Shown in pieces: positions 10,833 through 25,300 of a stretch of 64,000 nucleotides of DNA. Both the position numbers and the translations under genes were made by a program. This DNA is from Anadara kagoshimensis (lineage: Eukaryota > Mollusca > Bivalvia > Arcoida > Arcidae). Position 1 is the first letter of the stretch, and each line of letters begins with the position of its first letter. Location: positions 20,271,534 through 20,335,533 of the forward strand of contig CM037874.1 in the NCBI GenBank assembly GCA_021292105.1. Reading direction: 5' to 3'. Under the pieces are notes generated by a model. The model was not told the origin of the DNA. It was given only the letters and a program-made list of their open reading frames with translations, and made no database searches.

Positions 10833-11919
10833 ATGGCCACATGTGAAATCGATAGTGATTTGGAAGAAGGGGAAATTCTTGATTCTGACAGTTGTGATGA
10901 CAACAGCAAAATTATGAAATCCGATTCTACAATGTCGAATGAATCACTGACAACTAAACCTAAAGACGTGACTCCTTCTGACAAAACACAAACAGGAGAT
11001 AAGGAATCAACAGCAAAGAATCAACAAAATTCCAACGGAAAACCACAAGGAAAAGATAACAGTCGAACAAGACCTAATTATGGCGAAAGTAAATTTGGTA
11101 ATCATGTGACAAAACGAAAAAGGTCATGTGATTCTGAAAATGGAGCCAAAAATTCCAAAACTGACATAAAAGGCAAAACTGATGAAAATAACACAAAAAA
11201 GGATGCATTTGATATTGTAAGAGAGAAGGCAAAGTTCTGCCCTGAAGAATCTGAACCACCAAGGAAAATGTCTAAATTTGATGGCAAAAGCAATAAACCT
11301 GACTTTTTGCCCAGAAAAGGGCAAGAGCTTTGTGATGATTCAGGGCAGATTTTGTCTAAATCTGGGTCAAATTCTACGTCTTCAAAAACTGAAATGAGAC
11401 AGGGTTGTAGTTCAAAAACGGTGAATAAAAATCCCATTATTTTGTCATCAAAAAAAACTGATAAAACGTCTGATACATTATCCCACAGTTCAAACAATTC
11501 AGAAAATTCAAATAAAATGAAAGATGTACAGGGTCAAGGTGAAGCTGATGACTTTGACACCGAGGATGCTGATGTCAGCTCTCAGACCAGCGAGCTAGAT
11601 GACACTCTAAAAGAGTCAGATTCTCAAAAAGAAAGCAGTGCATATGATTATGACATGAGAGATATTACAGAAAGTGACACTGCCACTGATCAACAATTTA
11701 CTGAAAATTCTAGTCCAAACACACATGAATTTGAGATTATTGATGACATTGGGTTAGATGATGAGGGTGGGGACTCTAATCCAGAGGATTTGAGTGATGA
11801 AGACTTGGATGACAGCGAAATATATGCCTGGTTGGAAGAAGGTATAGACAGAAAAGCACTGAATGGTGATGGTTCCAATGAAGATGGACCCATAGAGAGA
11901 GAAAAAGTTGTTTTGAAAG
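10833..11919 (+). CDS. DGCR8: DGCR8 exon 1: acidic N-terminal region
   Basis: Encodes residues 1-362 plus one base. It is low-complexity and rich in Ser, Lys, Asp and Glu, starting with a [15 protein letters not shown] motif. A basic KRKR at 94-97 is a candidate nuclear localisation signal. The end is strongly acidic and includes AWLEEGID, as expected just before the WW region. The donor is GAAAG|GTTTGT; without splicing the frame stops at 11955-11957. Confidence 0.93.
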
Positions 11920-14900
11920 GTTTGTTTAACATATGTATATCAGTCATTCCAAAATAATCGTAATGCTTTCTACCATTATATTTATATGTGGCAGTGGTTA
12001 TTTAGAGCAAAGATGTTTTTCTTTAATTTTTGATCTGTCAAAAATTAGATACACTTAAGTGACATCATCAATAGGTTTCATGATGATGGAGGGAAAATGT
12101 GACGTTTGACGTCGCAATAGCAATAGGTAAATTTCCGGAGCTGATATTTTAGTTTTTAAATGGAACATTTAACAAATTCTGTCATATTTATTTCTTAACA
12201 TCAGATACTGAGATAGTCTTGAAACGAGCAGATTTTCAACAAGTGATCATTGGTAATGTTGAACCAGTTACTGGTATTTCCCCCAAGTGTAAAAAAAAAT
12301 TGCCTAATCTCGGTTCTTGATACATATACATCTTGATTTTTAGACACAAAAATCTGATTTCAAAATTTCAGTTTTGACCGTTTAGCAAAATATAATAAAC
12401 CTTACAATTATTTTGGAATGACTGATATTATGATAAAAAATGTGATTGTTTCAAGTAGAAATTGGTTAAAATCTCAAATTTTCTCGAAAGCATTTTTTTG
12501 TCTTTAAAATATATAAAAATTTGTTTAATATCTTTTTTGCAAAATTTTATTTAACAATTCTAACAAATACCAAAGCTATGATGTCATTTATGACGTAGCT
12601 ATTTAGGTATTACTCAATTGTAAATGCGTGCAAAACTACTTGAATTTAGAAAAATTATCGGAAATTCTAACAATATAGGGGCCTTAGTTAAATTTCAGTC
12701 ACAAGCAGTATAAATGTAGTATTCATTTGTTTTTTGTATAAAAATATCTTCCTCCATGTTGCTGTGTGGTGGATAAATGCGCACATGTACCTGTTTTCAT
12801 GGCATTAATCGCTGTATAATAATGGCGTCGTTACTGTTACGTCACAATACTTAAAATGTTGACATGGAGATTTTGACCGATTTCTACTTGATACAATCAC
12901 AAATTATGATTACCAGTAGTAAGTATTTCATGGCTCTGTATTAATATATTTATACCTTCATAAATGAATTTTTTCTGTGCCTCCTACCGCCCAGGATCTT
13001 GTGTGACAAAGTTTGTGAGTTTACTTGCATTAGATTGGTGTATTTTTTGTCAGACACTCCAGTTTCCTTCACCATCCCTGAAGTGATCATTTTTCCAGTT
13101 TCCTTCACCATCCTTGAAGTGATCATTTTTCCAGTTTCCTTCACCATCCCTGAAGTGATCATTTCAATGTAAGGTGAAAGTTTCTTGACTTGGGGCATGA
13201 AACTCAATTACTTAACTCAGTAAAATTTGCCAGGATTGAGCTCTGAAGTAGATACTTGGGAGTATTTTTTTTTTTTAAGAAAAAAAGATGTGCTATAAGT
13301 AATGTCCATTAAAAAAAAGTATGAGATGTATTTACAGAAAAATACCCATTTCATTCCAGAGTGAATTATTTTATTTTATAGTCTGATCACTTATTCAGTG
13401 AGGAATACCAGTATCCTTGTGTGGCCGTTAAAAGAATTAGATTGTTGATTATTTACCTCAGATTTCATTATTGTTACATGTAGATCTGTTTTTATAATGT
13501 GTGAAAATAATTTGGTTAATTTTCATATATTAACTAAAAGTAAAATAAAAAGAGTTTTTTCAGATGCGCATCTAAATTCAGATGATGCATATCACATTGT
13601 GAAACGCATTTTCGCCAATAATGCCAGAGGGACAGCAAGTACCTTTGAATTAATCGCTAAATTTAAACTCCCAAAAACTTGAAAATTTAACCATGTACCA
13701 GTCCAAGCTGCCTTAAAGACCACCTCTATATAAGGGCCACCTGTTTATAAAGGCCAGCAGCATTGTATCCCAATTGTTCTTTATTCTTATCATTTGAACC
13801 TGTATATAAAGGCCACCTACCCATTAAGACCACTTTTACTGGTTCCCTTGGATGACCTTTATAGGCAGGTTTGACTGTAGCTAGAAAAATAGTATTTTTG
13901 AATACTTACCTTGAAAACAATACTGCATAGGAACAAGTATTTATTTCTTAACAAACTTTTATCGAAAAAGTTTATTAAAATTTATTCATATAAATTAAAA
14001 GCAAAAAATTGAAAAAGCTCAGAATATTTGAGAAAATATTCAAAATATAAAGAAGAAAAAAATTTAAATAGTGAAATTTCAAGTCTGTTGAAGATATATC
14101 AAGTAAGATATCCAAGTTTGAATCACACCATCCATTCAAAACATGTTTTTTCCTTTCTGAATAAGTGATCGGACTATACTACAAATAACCCATGATAGTA
14201 TTGTATTATAAACAAGCATTCATTAAAGTAACATTAACAGTTAGTGTCTAGACTTTACAGATTTTTGTCATTACAGAGAAAGGTCATGACCCGTTTGAGG
14301 TGTTACCAGAAGGATGGGTTGTAGTCACACACAACAGTGGTATGCCAGTTTATCTACACAAGCAGAGTAGAGTGTGTACTCTATCCAAGCCTTATTTTTT
14401 AGGACCTGGAAGTGTTAGGGTGAGATAATTAACAGAATGCACTGCATACATGTGTAATATTTTTCTGTTTTGCAGAACTGTCAATCTGCTGAATTTGGGG
14501 CTGATACCGTAATTGTTTCCATTCCCAAGTTTCAAAACTTTTTTTTCCAAATAGTTTGGTGAATTATCCACATTTTAGTAAATAAATTTAATAAATAATT
14601 TTTATAAATAAATCTAATCCTTACATTTATACTATGTATTTACCCCATCATATTTTCCTCAAAATTACATGAAAAGACATTAATTTTTTTCCCAATTTCC
14701 TTGTTAACACCAAAGACCGGTTACAGCCCTGGTTTTTCACTGCAATGTATTGGCTGTCCTTAACAGGATTTTGATGTAAATTTTGTTTTCGTTTTATGCA
14801 ATCTGGCCTTTACTTTAGACCTATCCAATGTTATTAGTCCACGACCTAAAATTTAAAATTAATGCAAGTGCACACATTAGATAACATAAATGTATACATG

Positions 14901-17900
14901 GAATTAATGTGTAAAGGTAAACAACATTGACCTGTCCGCTTGACCTTTCATTAGGAACATCTATATAGAAGGGTCCACCCAATACAGATAATAGGTAGTG
15001 TTAGGATTCAAGTTTTTACAAACACAGTGGACCCTACTCAATGAAGTGATTAGTAGACAAAAAGGACACCTGAGTTTCCTACACATAAATGAACCGATCC
15101 ACGATAAATATTTAAATTAAAGGTCAAACAGACAGGTCAGTGTTGCTTACCTATACAGTGCGCAATACCTCACAGAAGTTTCTTAATTTCTAATCACATG
15201 ATCTGAAACAATTCATAATGTTTCACAGCAGTCAACATTGCCTTGGGATGTTGCAATGTTCACCAGTGGGCACAGAAACTACTAAGTAATTTGTACTCAA
15301 ACTTCTGTCCTTATATCCCTCCATTATAATTAGGAGCACCCAAACATTCTGACTGAATTATTCCTAGATAAAATTCAACATTGTCAATAAAAAGTAGAAG
15401 ATAAATTGTTCGGTATAATACAGGGTTCGCACAGATCTGGAAAAGTCATGGAATTTCTGCAATTTCTGTAAAAGTCAGTGAAATTGATTTTTCTCTGGAA
15501 AAGTCATTAAAATTTCTATATAGTCATTGAAAAGTCATGGAATTTAATCTTGTGATTTCTGGAACAAATAGAAGCATATATAATTCTAAAACATATAAAA
15601 AAAAAAAATCAGGAATTTTTCCGTTGCGCACAAAACCTGATTCATTGCAAATACTGTTTTCTATTCTCTCTGGTAGTTATATTAAGTAAGTATGCGCCAT
15701 ATACAAAACAGGCTGTCAACTTCTGATAGGGAACCTGTTTATATTGAAGTTCCCTATGTATTATATTTATATGTAAGCTACAATAGTCATGGAAATTTTG
15801 TAAACTATCTGGAAAAGTCGGGAAAAAGTCTGGGAATTTTGTCACAAGTTTTCTGTACTAACCCTGTAATAAAGTGAATAGTGCTGTTAGTATAAGTGGC
15901 ATTATTCTCCTTCAGAGACAGTTCTAGTTATATTAAACATTGAAAACTTGAAATTCTGGTTAGTTATAAATTCAGACACTATATAGGCATATGTTTGTTC
16001 TTGTCTTATATCTTGATTCTTTGATTTGATAGAAACATGATGTACCAGTGAGTGCTGTACCTTGTTTACATTACTCACGAGAAATCCTGAAAGAAATAGA
16101 GGGTGTGTCTAAGGAAGCACCCAAAGGTGAGGGTAATGAGACCAGTGAGAAGTCAGAGAATGATATAATGAATGGAAGCATGGAATCAGCTGGTTCTGAA
16201 CATGTTACTGTAAACGGAGAAACAACAGAACAAGATGCCAGTACAGACTTTAAGAGAGAAACTGATTCAGGTGACAAAGGTTGGTTTAGGTTGATAAATC
16301 AAAAATATTTTTGCGCTGTGATGAAATCAGAGAAATAAATTTTAATTATTGCATCTCGACTGTTTCAGATACAAAATATAAATTTTGGCTTTACCAATTT
16401 GACCCATAAAATTCTCATAAAACAGTGATATACTAGCAAAATAAATCTAGTTGTCCTTGCCCTCAAAATGGTTTTAAAAATATTGTCAGATAAAATATCT
16501 TTGCAACAAGGATCCTAAGCCATTGCAATCACGTCATTATGCAGTTTGCTGTATTTTAGAACTACAAATTTAAAAAGCAGAAGGTAGATTTTTAAAAATG
16601 TATTCCGTACTGTGTGTCACTTTTTCCATGATGTACATGTCAATTGTATGTTCGCAATTCTCTCACCAAAACTGTTTCCAGACTATTGACTTTTCTACTA
16701 TGGATTATAGCTGAATATCTGGTTTAAAAAGTCCATTAACCTCTGTGATTATTTTCTCCTCACAAAAAAGGGCAAATTAATGGCATATGAGTATACGTTG
16801 GTCCACAGTAAAATATTTATTCTTTTCCTTATACGCATGTTATATAAATCTGATATTCATTGTAGCTTCTGGTGATATGATTGGACAGACTGACAGTAAC
16901 GAGAATAAAAATACATCCAGCGACATGGGACAGTCTGGAGAGAATGCCACTAATGCACCACCTGTTAAAATTGAATGTGCTGAACAGAGGAAGAAAGAAA
17001 ACTCACTTGGTTTGTATATATCTGAAATTAGGTTTCAGGGGAAGTTTCCAGATACCTGATTTTCAAAAATGCTACACAACCACTGCAGTAGCTCAGTTGG
17101 TAGAGTGCTTGCTCCATAAGTGGGAGGTTGTTGGTTTGATCCCAGCCAAATCTATCCCAAGACTTGGAAGTGGTTATTGACTGTTCTTTCACCAAACACT
17201 TGGCATTACGACATGGTAGTCATGGTTCTTTTGGATGAGAACTTAAAATAAATGAAGTCCCGTGTCATGGTAGGCCTGGCATGATATAGAACCTTGCTGT
17301 ATAATGCCATAAGTGCAACACACTGGTGATATTTCTGCACCTTACTCTATAGCTGATGACGTCTCGATATAAGTGAAATAGTCTTGACTGGGATGTTAAA
17401 CACCATTACTTACTCTATTTATACTCTACATATGTACATGTAAAGTTGTTACATCTTTAATATTGGCTGTAACTGGTTTAAAAATGACAAATTATGATTA
17501 GATCTAGTTACTCTTATTAAACTTGATCAGTTTTATTATCTGTAAAACTAAATTGTGTACTGCCCGTGCATATACAATGTAATTTATATGTTCATGAACA
17601 CCACTGGCATATTTAGTATTGGAAAGAGATTACATGGACATATCAGCATTGTCAACTTGATTAGGCATATACAATCTAGACTTAATATCTTAAATTGAGA
17701 GTGTACATTTACATACAATTTTATTTACAGTTACATGTAACTTTGTGTACATTTACATGCAACTTTACTTTTACATGCAACTACATGTATGTGAACATTA
17801 ACATGCAACTTTATGTAATTTACATGTAACTTTATGTAGATTTACATGTAACTTTTATGTGATTTTCATATTACTTTGTGTACATTTACAGATCCTTATG

Positions 17901-20900
17901 AGATTAGGAAGTATTGTGAAAGATTGTTTCAGTTTAGAACCATAACTGTGAAGAAATTCAAGTAAGTGTATTATAATCAAGCAACAAATTGATCAAAAGA
18001 ATAGGAGAAGGGGGTAAAATAAAATAAAAAGCTAACATATACTTTCATCACTTGAATACATTCAAATTCTTACTAGAAATTTAAAATTGAATTTGGTGTT
18101 GAGTTTATTCGATCTCTCGCATGGCACTGAAAGAGCATAGATGTCTGAGTGGTTAAGACATAAGCTAGCCTTAAAACCCAAGTGTTTCATCACTGTAAAT
18201 TAAACCCATGTTGATCCTAAGTAAGAACATGATTTTTTAGCTCACCTGAGCCAAAGTTGTTTCAGTTGTCATACGACGTTAATGTTTGGTTTGGTACCAA
18301 TATGATGGTTTGGCCTAAGATTTTAACTGCATTATTGTGGGGAGGTGTACTAGCACGCTTAACAAATGCTAAAGGTTGCTGTAAGTACCCGGTACATGCA
18401 CTTGTGTAAATAGCATCAGATACACTTGTACACAACTGGTGCACCACATAAAAGTATGAAACTGTGTTAAGATTAATGTTTAAAATTAATAAGAAAAATG
18501 AGGCCTATGTCTCTTGTGACATAAATTCAACCAACCAGTTAATGACAACATCACCTGCAGCTTTGCCCCATGATTTGATGGGGAAAAAAAACCAAAAGTA
18601 TTTGCTAATCATTCTTTCTTTCCATTAATATCGGAATACCAAAATTTGGCAAATATCATTGTTGAGTTTAAGGTGTCTTGTTTTAGATGAGACTTACAAA
18701 TACCCAATAATGTTTGTGGTTTTTCTCTTATCAATATTTACTTCATGTAAGTTGAATGTTTGCTTTATTTTCACTTTTCACAGGACTTGGAAAGATAGAA
18801 GACACCATTTAAATACACAGAAAAGAAGATCTCGTCCAGCTCTTGTGAGACTTCATGATATATTTTTTAGCTTATTGTAATAAAACAAAAGTTAAACGGA
18901 TATTTTTTGGTGTGCTAATTTTGGATGTTTTCATTTATACACTAACCGCTTAATTTACATTTCAACAAAACGGTTTATAGTACACAATTATATTAAATAC
19001 TAGTACCGACCAGCATGAATGTACAACTGGCAAACTTGAAATCATAATAATTTTGTTGATTCTTAATATATCCAGGAAATTCAGGGTTCATTAAAAATCA
19101 CTTCAGACTTGTGAAATTTGTATTTAGTTTGATCAAAATTGAATATTTATTGTTTCAATAAAGATTGCTGGTAAATACTAAATTAAAGTGAAGGAAAATC
19201 TTAATTAAGGAATGATTGTGTAACCGAGGTCTGATGAGTAACTGGTATCATATGTTTTATCTTTTTTGCAGCCCTCCAATACAAAACTGATAACTTGTTC
19301 AATTCCACAAGAAAAAGGTGATGATAAAGCTAAAAGGAAAGGTAAAATTATGTAGCAAGTTTTTATTTGTTATGGATATAGAATTACTGTTTGTAAGCCA
19401 TGGTGGCATCCAGGGCTCCGGAAACTTCGGCCCTGCCTGTCAGACATTTTTTGTACAAGAAAAAAAAAAAAATTCATCGTCGGGCCTGTCTGTGTGTGCA
19501 TGTTGTCAATCCAACCTAATTTTTGGAGCTACCGCGATTGCTGATTTTATTATGTGTTATCAGACAAAGATGTTTATTGCATGTATATAAGGTGAAATCT
19601 AACTAAGACTTAGACGTTTACTGCTTTTCTAATCTACCGCGATATGCTGTTATTATGAATATTCGTTAGTCCACGATGTTTGATATTGCACATCTGCCAT
19701 ATTGTTTACTAACAATCCTGAATTTTCGTATTCCGAAGATACACGAATTATAATAGAATTATCGCGAGAGGAAATCAGGTATCACAAATCACGATACAAC
19801 AGGAACAGCTTGACGAGGTTCTTTAAAAATAAAAGTATGGAGGAAAAAATTAAGCATTTGTAAGCCAGTAACTCATTTATTATAGAGACAGTTAAATATT
19901 TACAAAATAATTTATTATTATAACAATAAAATATTGAAGATGCACAAGCCCAGAATAACTGTCAGTCACTGAAATTATATATTAGTTATATTCTAGGTTT
20001 CCAATTATTAATGCCATTTCCAAAATACGTGGAAAATACAGCCTTTTTTAAGTATTTTTTTCACAAATTTGCTCAAATAGATTACTTTTAAAAATAAGAA
20101 GCCAGTGGTGATTTTGGCTACCTGGAATGGAAACATTCATATTTGTTTTCTTGAAAGTTTTGATTGAATTTTACAGCTGAATGTATATAAATCATTTTAA
20201 TACAGATAGTTTTAGTATATCATGTATATATACATGTATATTTTCTACTTTAATTTTAGAGTTTGTTTTAAATCCTACTGGGAAGTCGTATGTTTGTATA
20301 TTACATGAATATGCTCAACACACTCTAAGAGTACAACCAAGATATGTATTTAGAGAGTTAGGTAAGTTGTCTAGTGTCACCATGTTAAAATTTGAAGTAA
20401 TATACATATATGTAAAGCTGTGGTTTGCAGAGCTCGGATATGCTTGCAGAGCTCAAAGTTGCGACTAAATTAGGCGCCATGGCGACCAAATTTTTCCATT
20501 GGTGACTTAATTTTACTCGTAAGTGGCCAATTTGGCGACTGCTTTTTCTGAGGTTCAAAATTCTCGATCATGGCAGATTCTGTTTTTCTATTTGTGTTTT
20601 ACATATTGGCAAAGTGTTTCCAGCACTCCTCGGCAGGCCTCATGACTTATAGAGGGAATCTTTCTATATGTTTATATAAGAAACGTCAAAAAATGTGTTG
20701 AATAGAACAGTAATCATGGCTGGAAGGTGGCTGTCAGTGTGTATTGATAGATATTTCAAGGCAAGTATGCATGATGCTCCCAAAAAGAAGGCGATATATT
20801 CATTGCCTGATGATTGACTGATAATAAATGTTTGATATTATACAGTATACAGTGTGTTTTTAGATTACTTTTAGGATAAAATCACATTAATTTTATTGCT

Positions 20901-22223
20901 GTTGCTTAAATTGCCTAAATTGCTAAAAGTCTCAATTGGGGCCTTAAAGTTTTAATTGGCGCCTAATATTTTCATATAAAGAGCCAGGCTGGCTCCTAGA
21001 ATCAAAAAGTCACTTTGAGCTCTGGCTTGGCACTGTGACATGTTTATCATGTGCTGTGTACTCGGCACTAAATAATTGTAACTTATCACTAGTTGTAATT
21101 TTGTTTTAGTTGAGCAATTTAATAAGAATCATGAATGATATATGACAAATAATCTAAAATATGTGTATGTCTAAACTAAACCAATGTTTAAGGACAAACT
21201 TTCAATGTTGTTTGTTTAAATAATCCTGTGTATTAAAACCAAAAACTTGTCCTGTCTAACACCAAACATATTGTTTGGTCCAGAAGGTGTTTGTTTTAGG
21301 CTGATTTTACTGTATTTATTCATAGTCTATAATTATGCAAAGTTAGGTGGGTGTGTCTGCCTTTGTTAATTTTTGTTTATTTTGGTATTTGTAGAAAATG
21401 CTCAAAATCCCTATAGCGCTACTGTGGTAATAAATGATGTAGAGTATGGTACTGGATATGCTAGTAGTAAAAAGACAGCTAAAATGGAAGCAGGTATAAA
21501 GTTAAAATTTATATGTGTAAAGGTAAAATCTGTATGTATAAAGTTAAAATCTACATGTGTAAAGTTAAAATTTATGTGTAAAATTAAAACCTATATGTGT
21601 AAAATTAAAACCTATATGTGTAAAGTTAATTTTTTTATTTGTAAAATTAAATTTTTTATTTGTAAAGTTATAATTTGTAAAATTAAAACCTATATGTGTA
21701 AAGTAAAATTTATACTTTTTTTTATCTGGATGTACATGTTCATTTATCAATTTTCTTTGTTCGAAATAACAAGACTTTCTGGACCATATTTGGAGACAAA
21801 ATTGTGAATTATAAAGTAAAAGTCAAGCTACAGGAGAACCTGTCTTTAAGGCCACCTCTATACAGGAGAACCTGTCTTTAAGGCCACCTCTATACAGGAG
21901 AACCTGTCTTTAAGGCCACCTCTATACAGGAGAACCTGTCTTTAAGGCCACCTCTATATAAGGTTCACTTGGTTTTAATGGCAAGCAAAATTTTATCCTA
22001 GCTGTCCTTTATACATGTTATTTAACCTCTATATAATATAAGAGCAACTTTCCCTATAAGCCAATTTTATTGGTTCCCTTAAGTGGCCTTTATAGATAGG
22101 TTTGACTATATATATCGCGTACCGGTATACACAAAAGTACTGTCAGATATAGTTAATTAGTACAAGTTAGATAATTAGTACCAATTGGTACAAGTTAGAG
22201 ATAGTTGCATGATAGCTGACATT

Positions 22224-22310
<87 letters not shown>

Positions 22311-25300
22311 TTGTACAGCTAAAGCCACATTAAGTATATTAATTCCTGCCATGAACCAGTTTATAGATGATGGTAAAGACAATGCTGAGGATTATTCTGT
22401 AAGTTTACTTCTTACAACTATATCAACTTAACCACCGTATGTGCTGCATGTAATCATGAAAAAACTTAACTTGAAATGAATTTTAGTGGCTCTGTTTGAA
22501 ATTAATACCTGAATTTGTATTTAAAGCTTGCAGCTAGATTTACAGTATTGTCTTCATTATGAAAAAAAATTAAGGACAGTGTTCATTTTAGGATTTTCAG
22601 ATTTGGGGCAATTTTTGAAAAAAAAATTTCTTTCACACCATATTATCAATATTTTCCCATTCATACAATGTTAAACTTGGCCCACTTTGTCTTAACAATG
22701 GCAGTTTAAGGTGTCAGTTGGCCACTCTAGATTAAACATGGAAGGAAGATGTTGGTTTTTTGTCACTGAATACAACTGAATCAAATATGCCTCAAGTGGT
22801 TAAATTTCTATTAAATCATTACTTTATTATGAAGTATGTTGATTCTGAACATGATTTTTGTCTTTACCCTGGATATATTTGATGTCCAATAGTTCCATGT
22901 TCCTTTCATTCTCAACTTGATTTTACAAGTGAAATATGTAGATAGTTAGACATCACAAAAAGTGCTTACCATTCTAGAGCATTTGGCCTCGCTTCCCTGA
23001 TAAAAGTTCACACATTTAACTTAATATATGTAAGTTTTGAAAGGGAGAAGCCATCGTGGCCTAATGGCTAAGATATCAGTCTACACATCCAGGGTCTCTC
23101 CCCGCTTTGTGTTCAAGTTCCACTCATACCACATTGGGGAAAGTGAATTTTCCTTGCCGTTTGCCTTTACTGGTTCACCCGGTTTCAATATAATGTGACT
23201 GGGGAAGCGGTATGCTTGTCTGTGGCTTACTGACTCTGTGAGCTAGCACCTTAAAGTTCCCCTGAGTGTGCACTGGTACAAGGCAGACCACAAAACACAC
23301 TCGCACTTCACATGCATACACAAACTTAGTCATATATTAATTTATAGAGATTATTAAAGTATTTCTCGTCGCAAATAGCTGAAAAATTGCTGATTTGACG
23401 TTAAGCAACATTCAACATTCAACAACCAGTTTTAAAAGGACTTACTTTGTACGGAGTTTGTGATTTGGACCTGGACATTTATGTACATTTATCATCACCA
23501 GTCTTGACATTCACTTAAGAATGATGATGGATTCATTTTACAATATTGAGTCATTCATTATTATCTTAATTCTTTTGTCATTTTGATAATAATATCATTT
23601 AATTTTGTAGTTTTTTGATGAAATCAAAATTGAAGATCCTAGAGTGTCCGATTTATGTAATAAAGCTGGTCAGCCTAGTCCATACCAAATATTACTAGAA
23701 TGTCTGAAAAGGTAAGATCCTAGAGTGTCTGATTTATGTAATAAAGCTGGCCAGCCCAGTCCATACCAAATATTACTGTAATGTCTGAAAAGATAAGATC
23801 CTAGAGTGTCTGATTTATGTAATAAAGCCGGTCAGCTTAGTCCATACCAAATATTACTGTAATGTCTGAAAAGGTAAGACCCTAGAGTGTCTGATTTATG
23901 TAATAAAGCTGATCAGCTTAGTCCATTCCAAATACTACTGTAATGTCTGAAAAGGTAAGATTAAAGATCCTAAAGCATCAGACTTTGTCTACACTAAATA
24001 CTTCTAAAATTAGTAAAATACTATTGTCATGATGGAATAATTTGAAGTTAGAATCTGAGTTCATCCTTTAGACTGGCTAAGTATTCTTTATAGTGGAGCA
24101 GATACAGTAAAAAACGTGCAAATGATGATACAAGCATCAGATTTGGACAATTGATCTCCAAGGGCTACTGATAAATCTTCCCAATTGACCTACCAAAAAT
24201 CCAAGATGGCCACCAAAATAGTCCCCCAAACTTGATGTTTTGCCAAGAGATATTTGTAGTTGTCCAATTTGCATGATCCAGGTGTGGATTCCTGTGTTCT
24301 CAGAGGGCTACTGATCAAATCTACATGATTGGCCAATTGAAAATCCAAGATTATTCAAGATAATTAAGCTGAAACATTAAAACTTTATCAGATTTTAACA
24401 GATTTGCAAGTTATTTGAGTGGTGAAAAAGTGTACAATAAAACTGAATGATAATCTGTAGTTTCTTATCATCTTTTTTTCAGAAATTATGGAATGGGTGA
24501 CACCCAGTGTCAGATAGATGTTAAAACATTGAAGCACCAGAAAAGTGAATATTCCTTGACTGTTGGTAAACATACTGTTACAGTAAGTCATTATGTATTC
24601 ATAACAATGACCTGTCCGCTTGACCTTTTTATTATATTCATTAACAATGATTCACCCAATATAAAGGTATTTCAACATTTAATATTCACAGTTAATACAT
24701 GACCAATAAACATTTCCCATGATGTAGAAGACATAAACATGTGTTTCCTATATGGTTAGTCCATAATGCATATTGTAATTGAAGGTCAATCGTACAGGTC
24801 AATGTTTTGTTTGGCTATATACAGTAATTTGCTACATACCTGATTTGTTCTATTGACAAAAACCCCTTAGCTTACATGTGTGAAGCATAAAAGGACTTAA
24901 GGCCTGTCCCTTGATATATAAGTGCATGTAAGCTTCAGTAGCTTAACATAAGGGTCCAGCATTAAAGTTGTTGTTATAATTTGATGGACGTAGTATTCCA
25001 GTCAGCTTTTGCATTTAATGGTGTTTTCTACCTACATTCTTGTCTTGTAATAGATTATTTTAACTAAAGAAGGAACATTAATCAGAATTTTAAGTACATG
25101 TACTTGTCAGTTTTGTTATGTAAAGAGATTTTTGAAATAATGTTTTTAATTTTCTATGATGTTAAAACTACATGTGTATGTATAACTGCAAACTGATGGT
25201 TATTGTCACCAATTGTTTTAGAATAGATTTTGCATTATAAAGGGATTTGACCTTAAAATGATGGAAAATATGACATAAAGAACACAAAATGAGTGACAGT

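Larger units (their letters stand above)
11920..14276. other. DGCR8 intron 1
   Basis: 2.36 kb, AT-rich. It contains a SINE tail with a 38-bp threefold repeat (12970-13215) and a 'TCAAACCTG'-type MITE (13690-13882). No additional exon is evident. Confidence 0.7.

Noticed and set aside
10627..10917. 96-codon frame overlapping the DGCR8 start
   Set aside because: It is out of frame with the conserved protein and lacks any domain; a shadow frame.
10700..10950. Autoregulatory Microprocessor hairpin near the DGCR8 start codon, as known in vertebrates
   Set aside because: No convincing long stem was seen by eye around the start codon; a folding program would be needed.
21494..21807. Extension of exon 9 into a [15 protein letters not shown] repeat protein
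   Set aside because: The translation is of a 21-bp AT-rich repeat after a clear splice donor, and dsRBD1 continues in the next exon.
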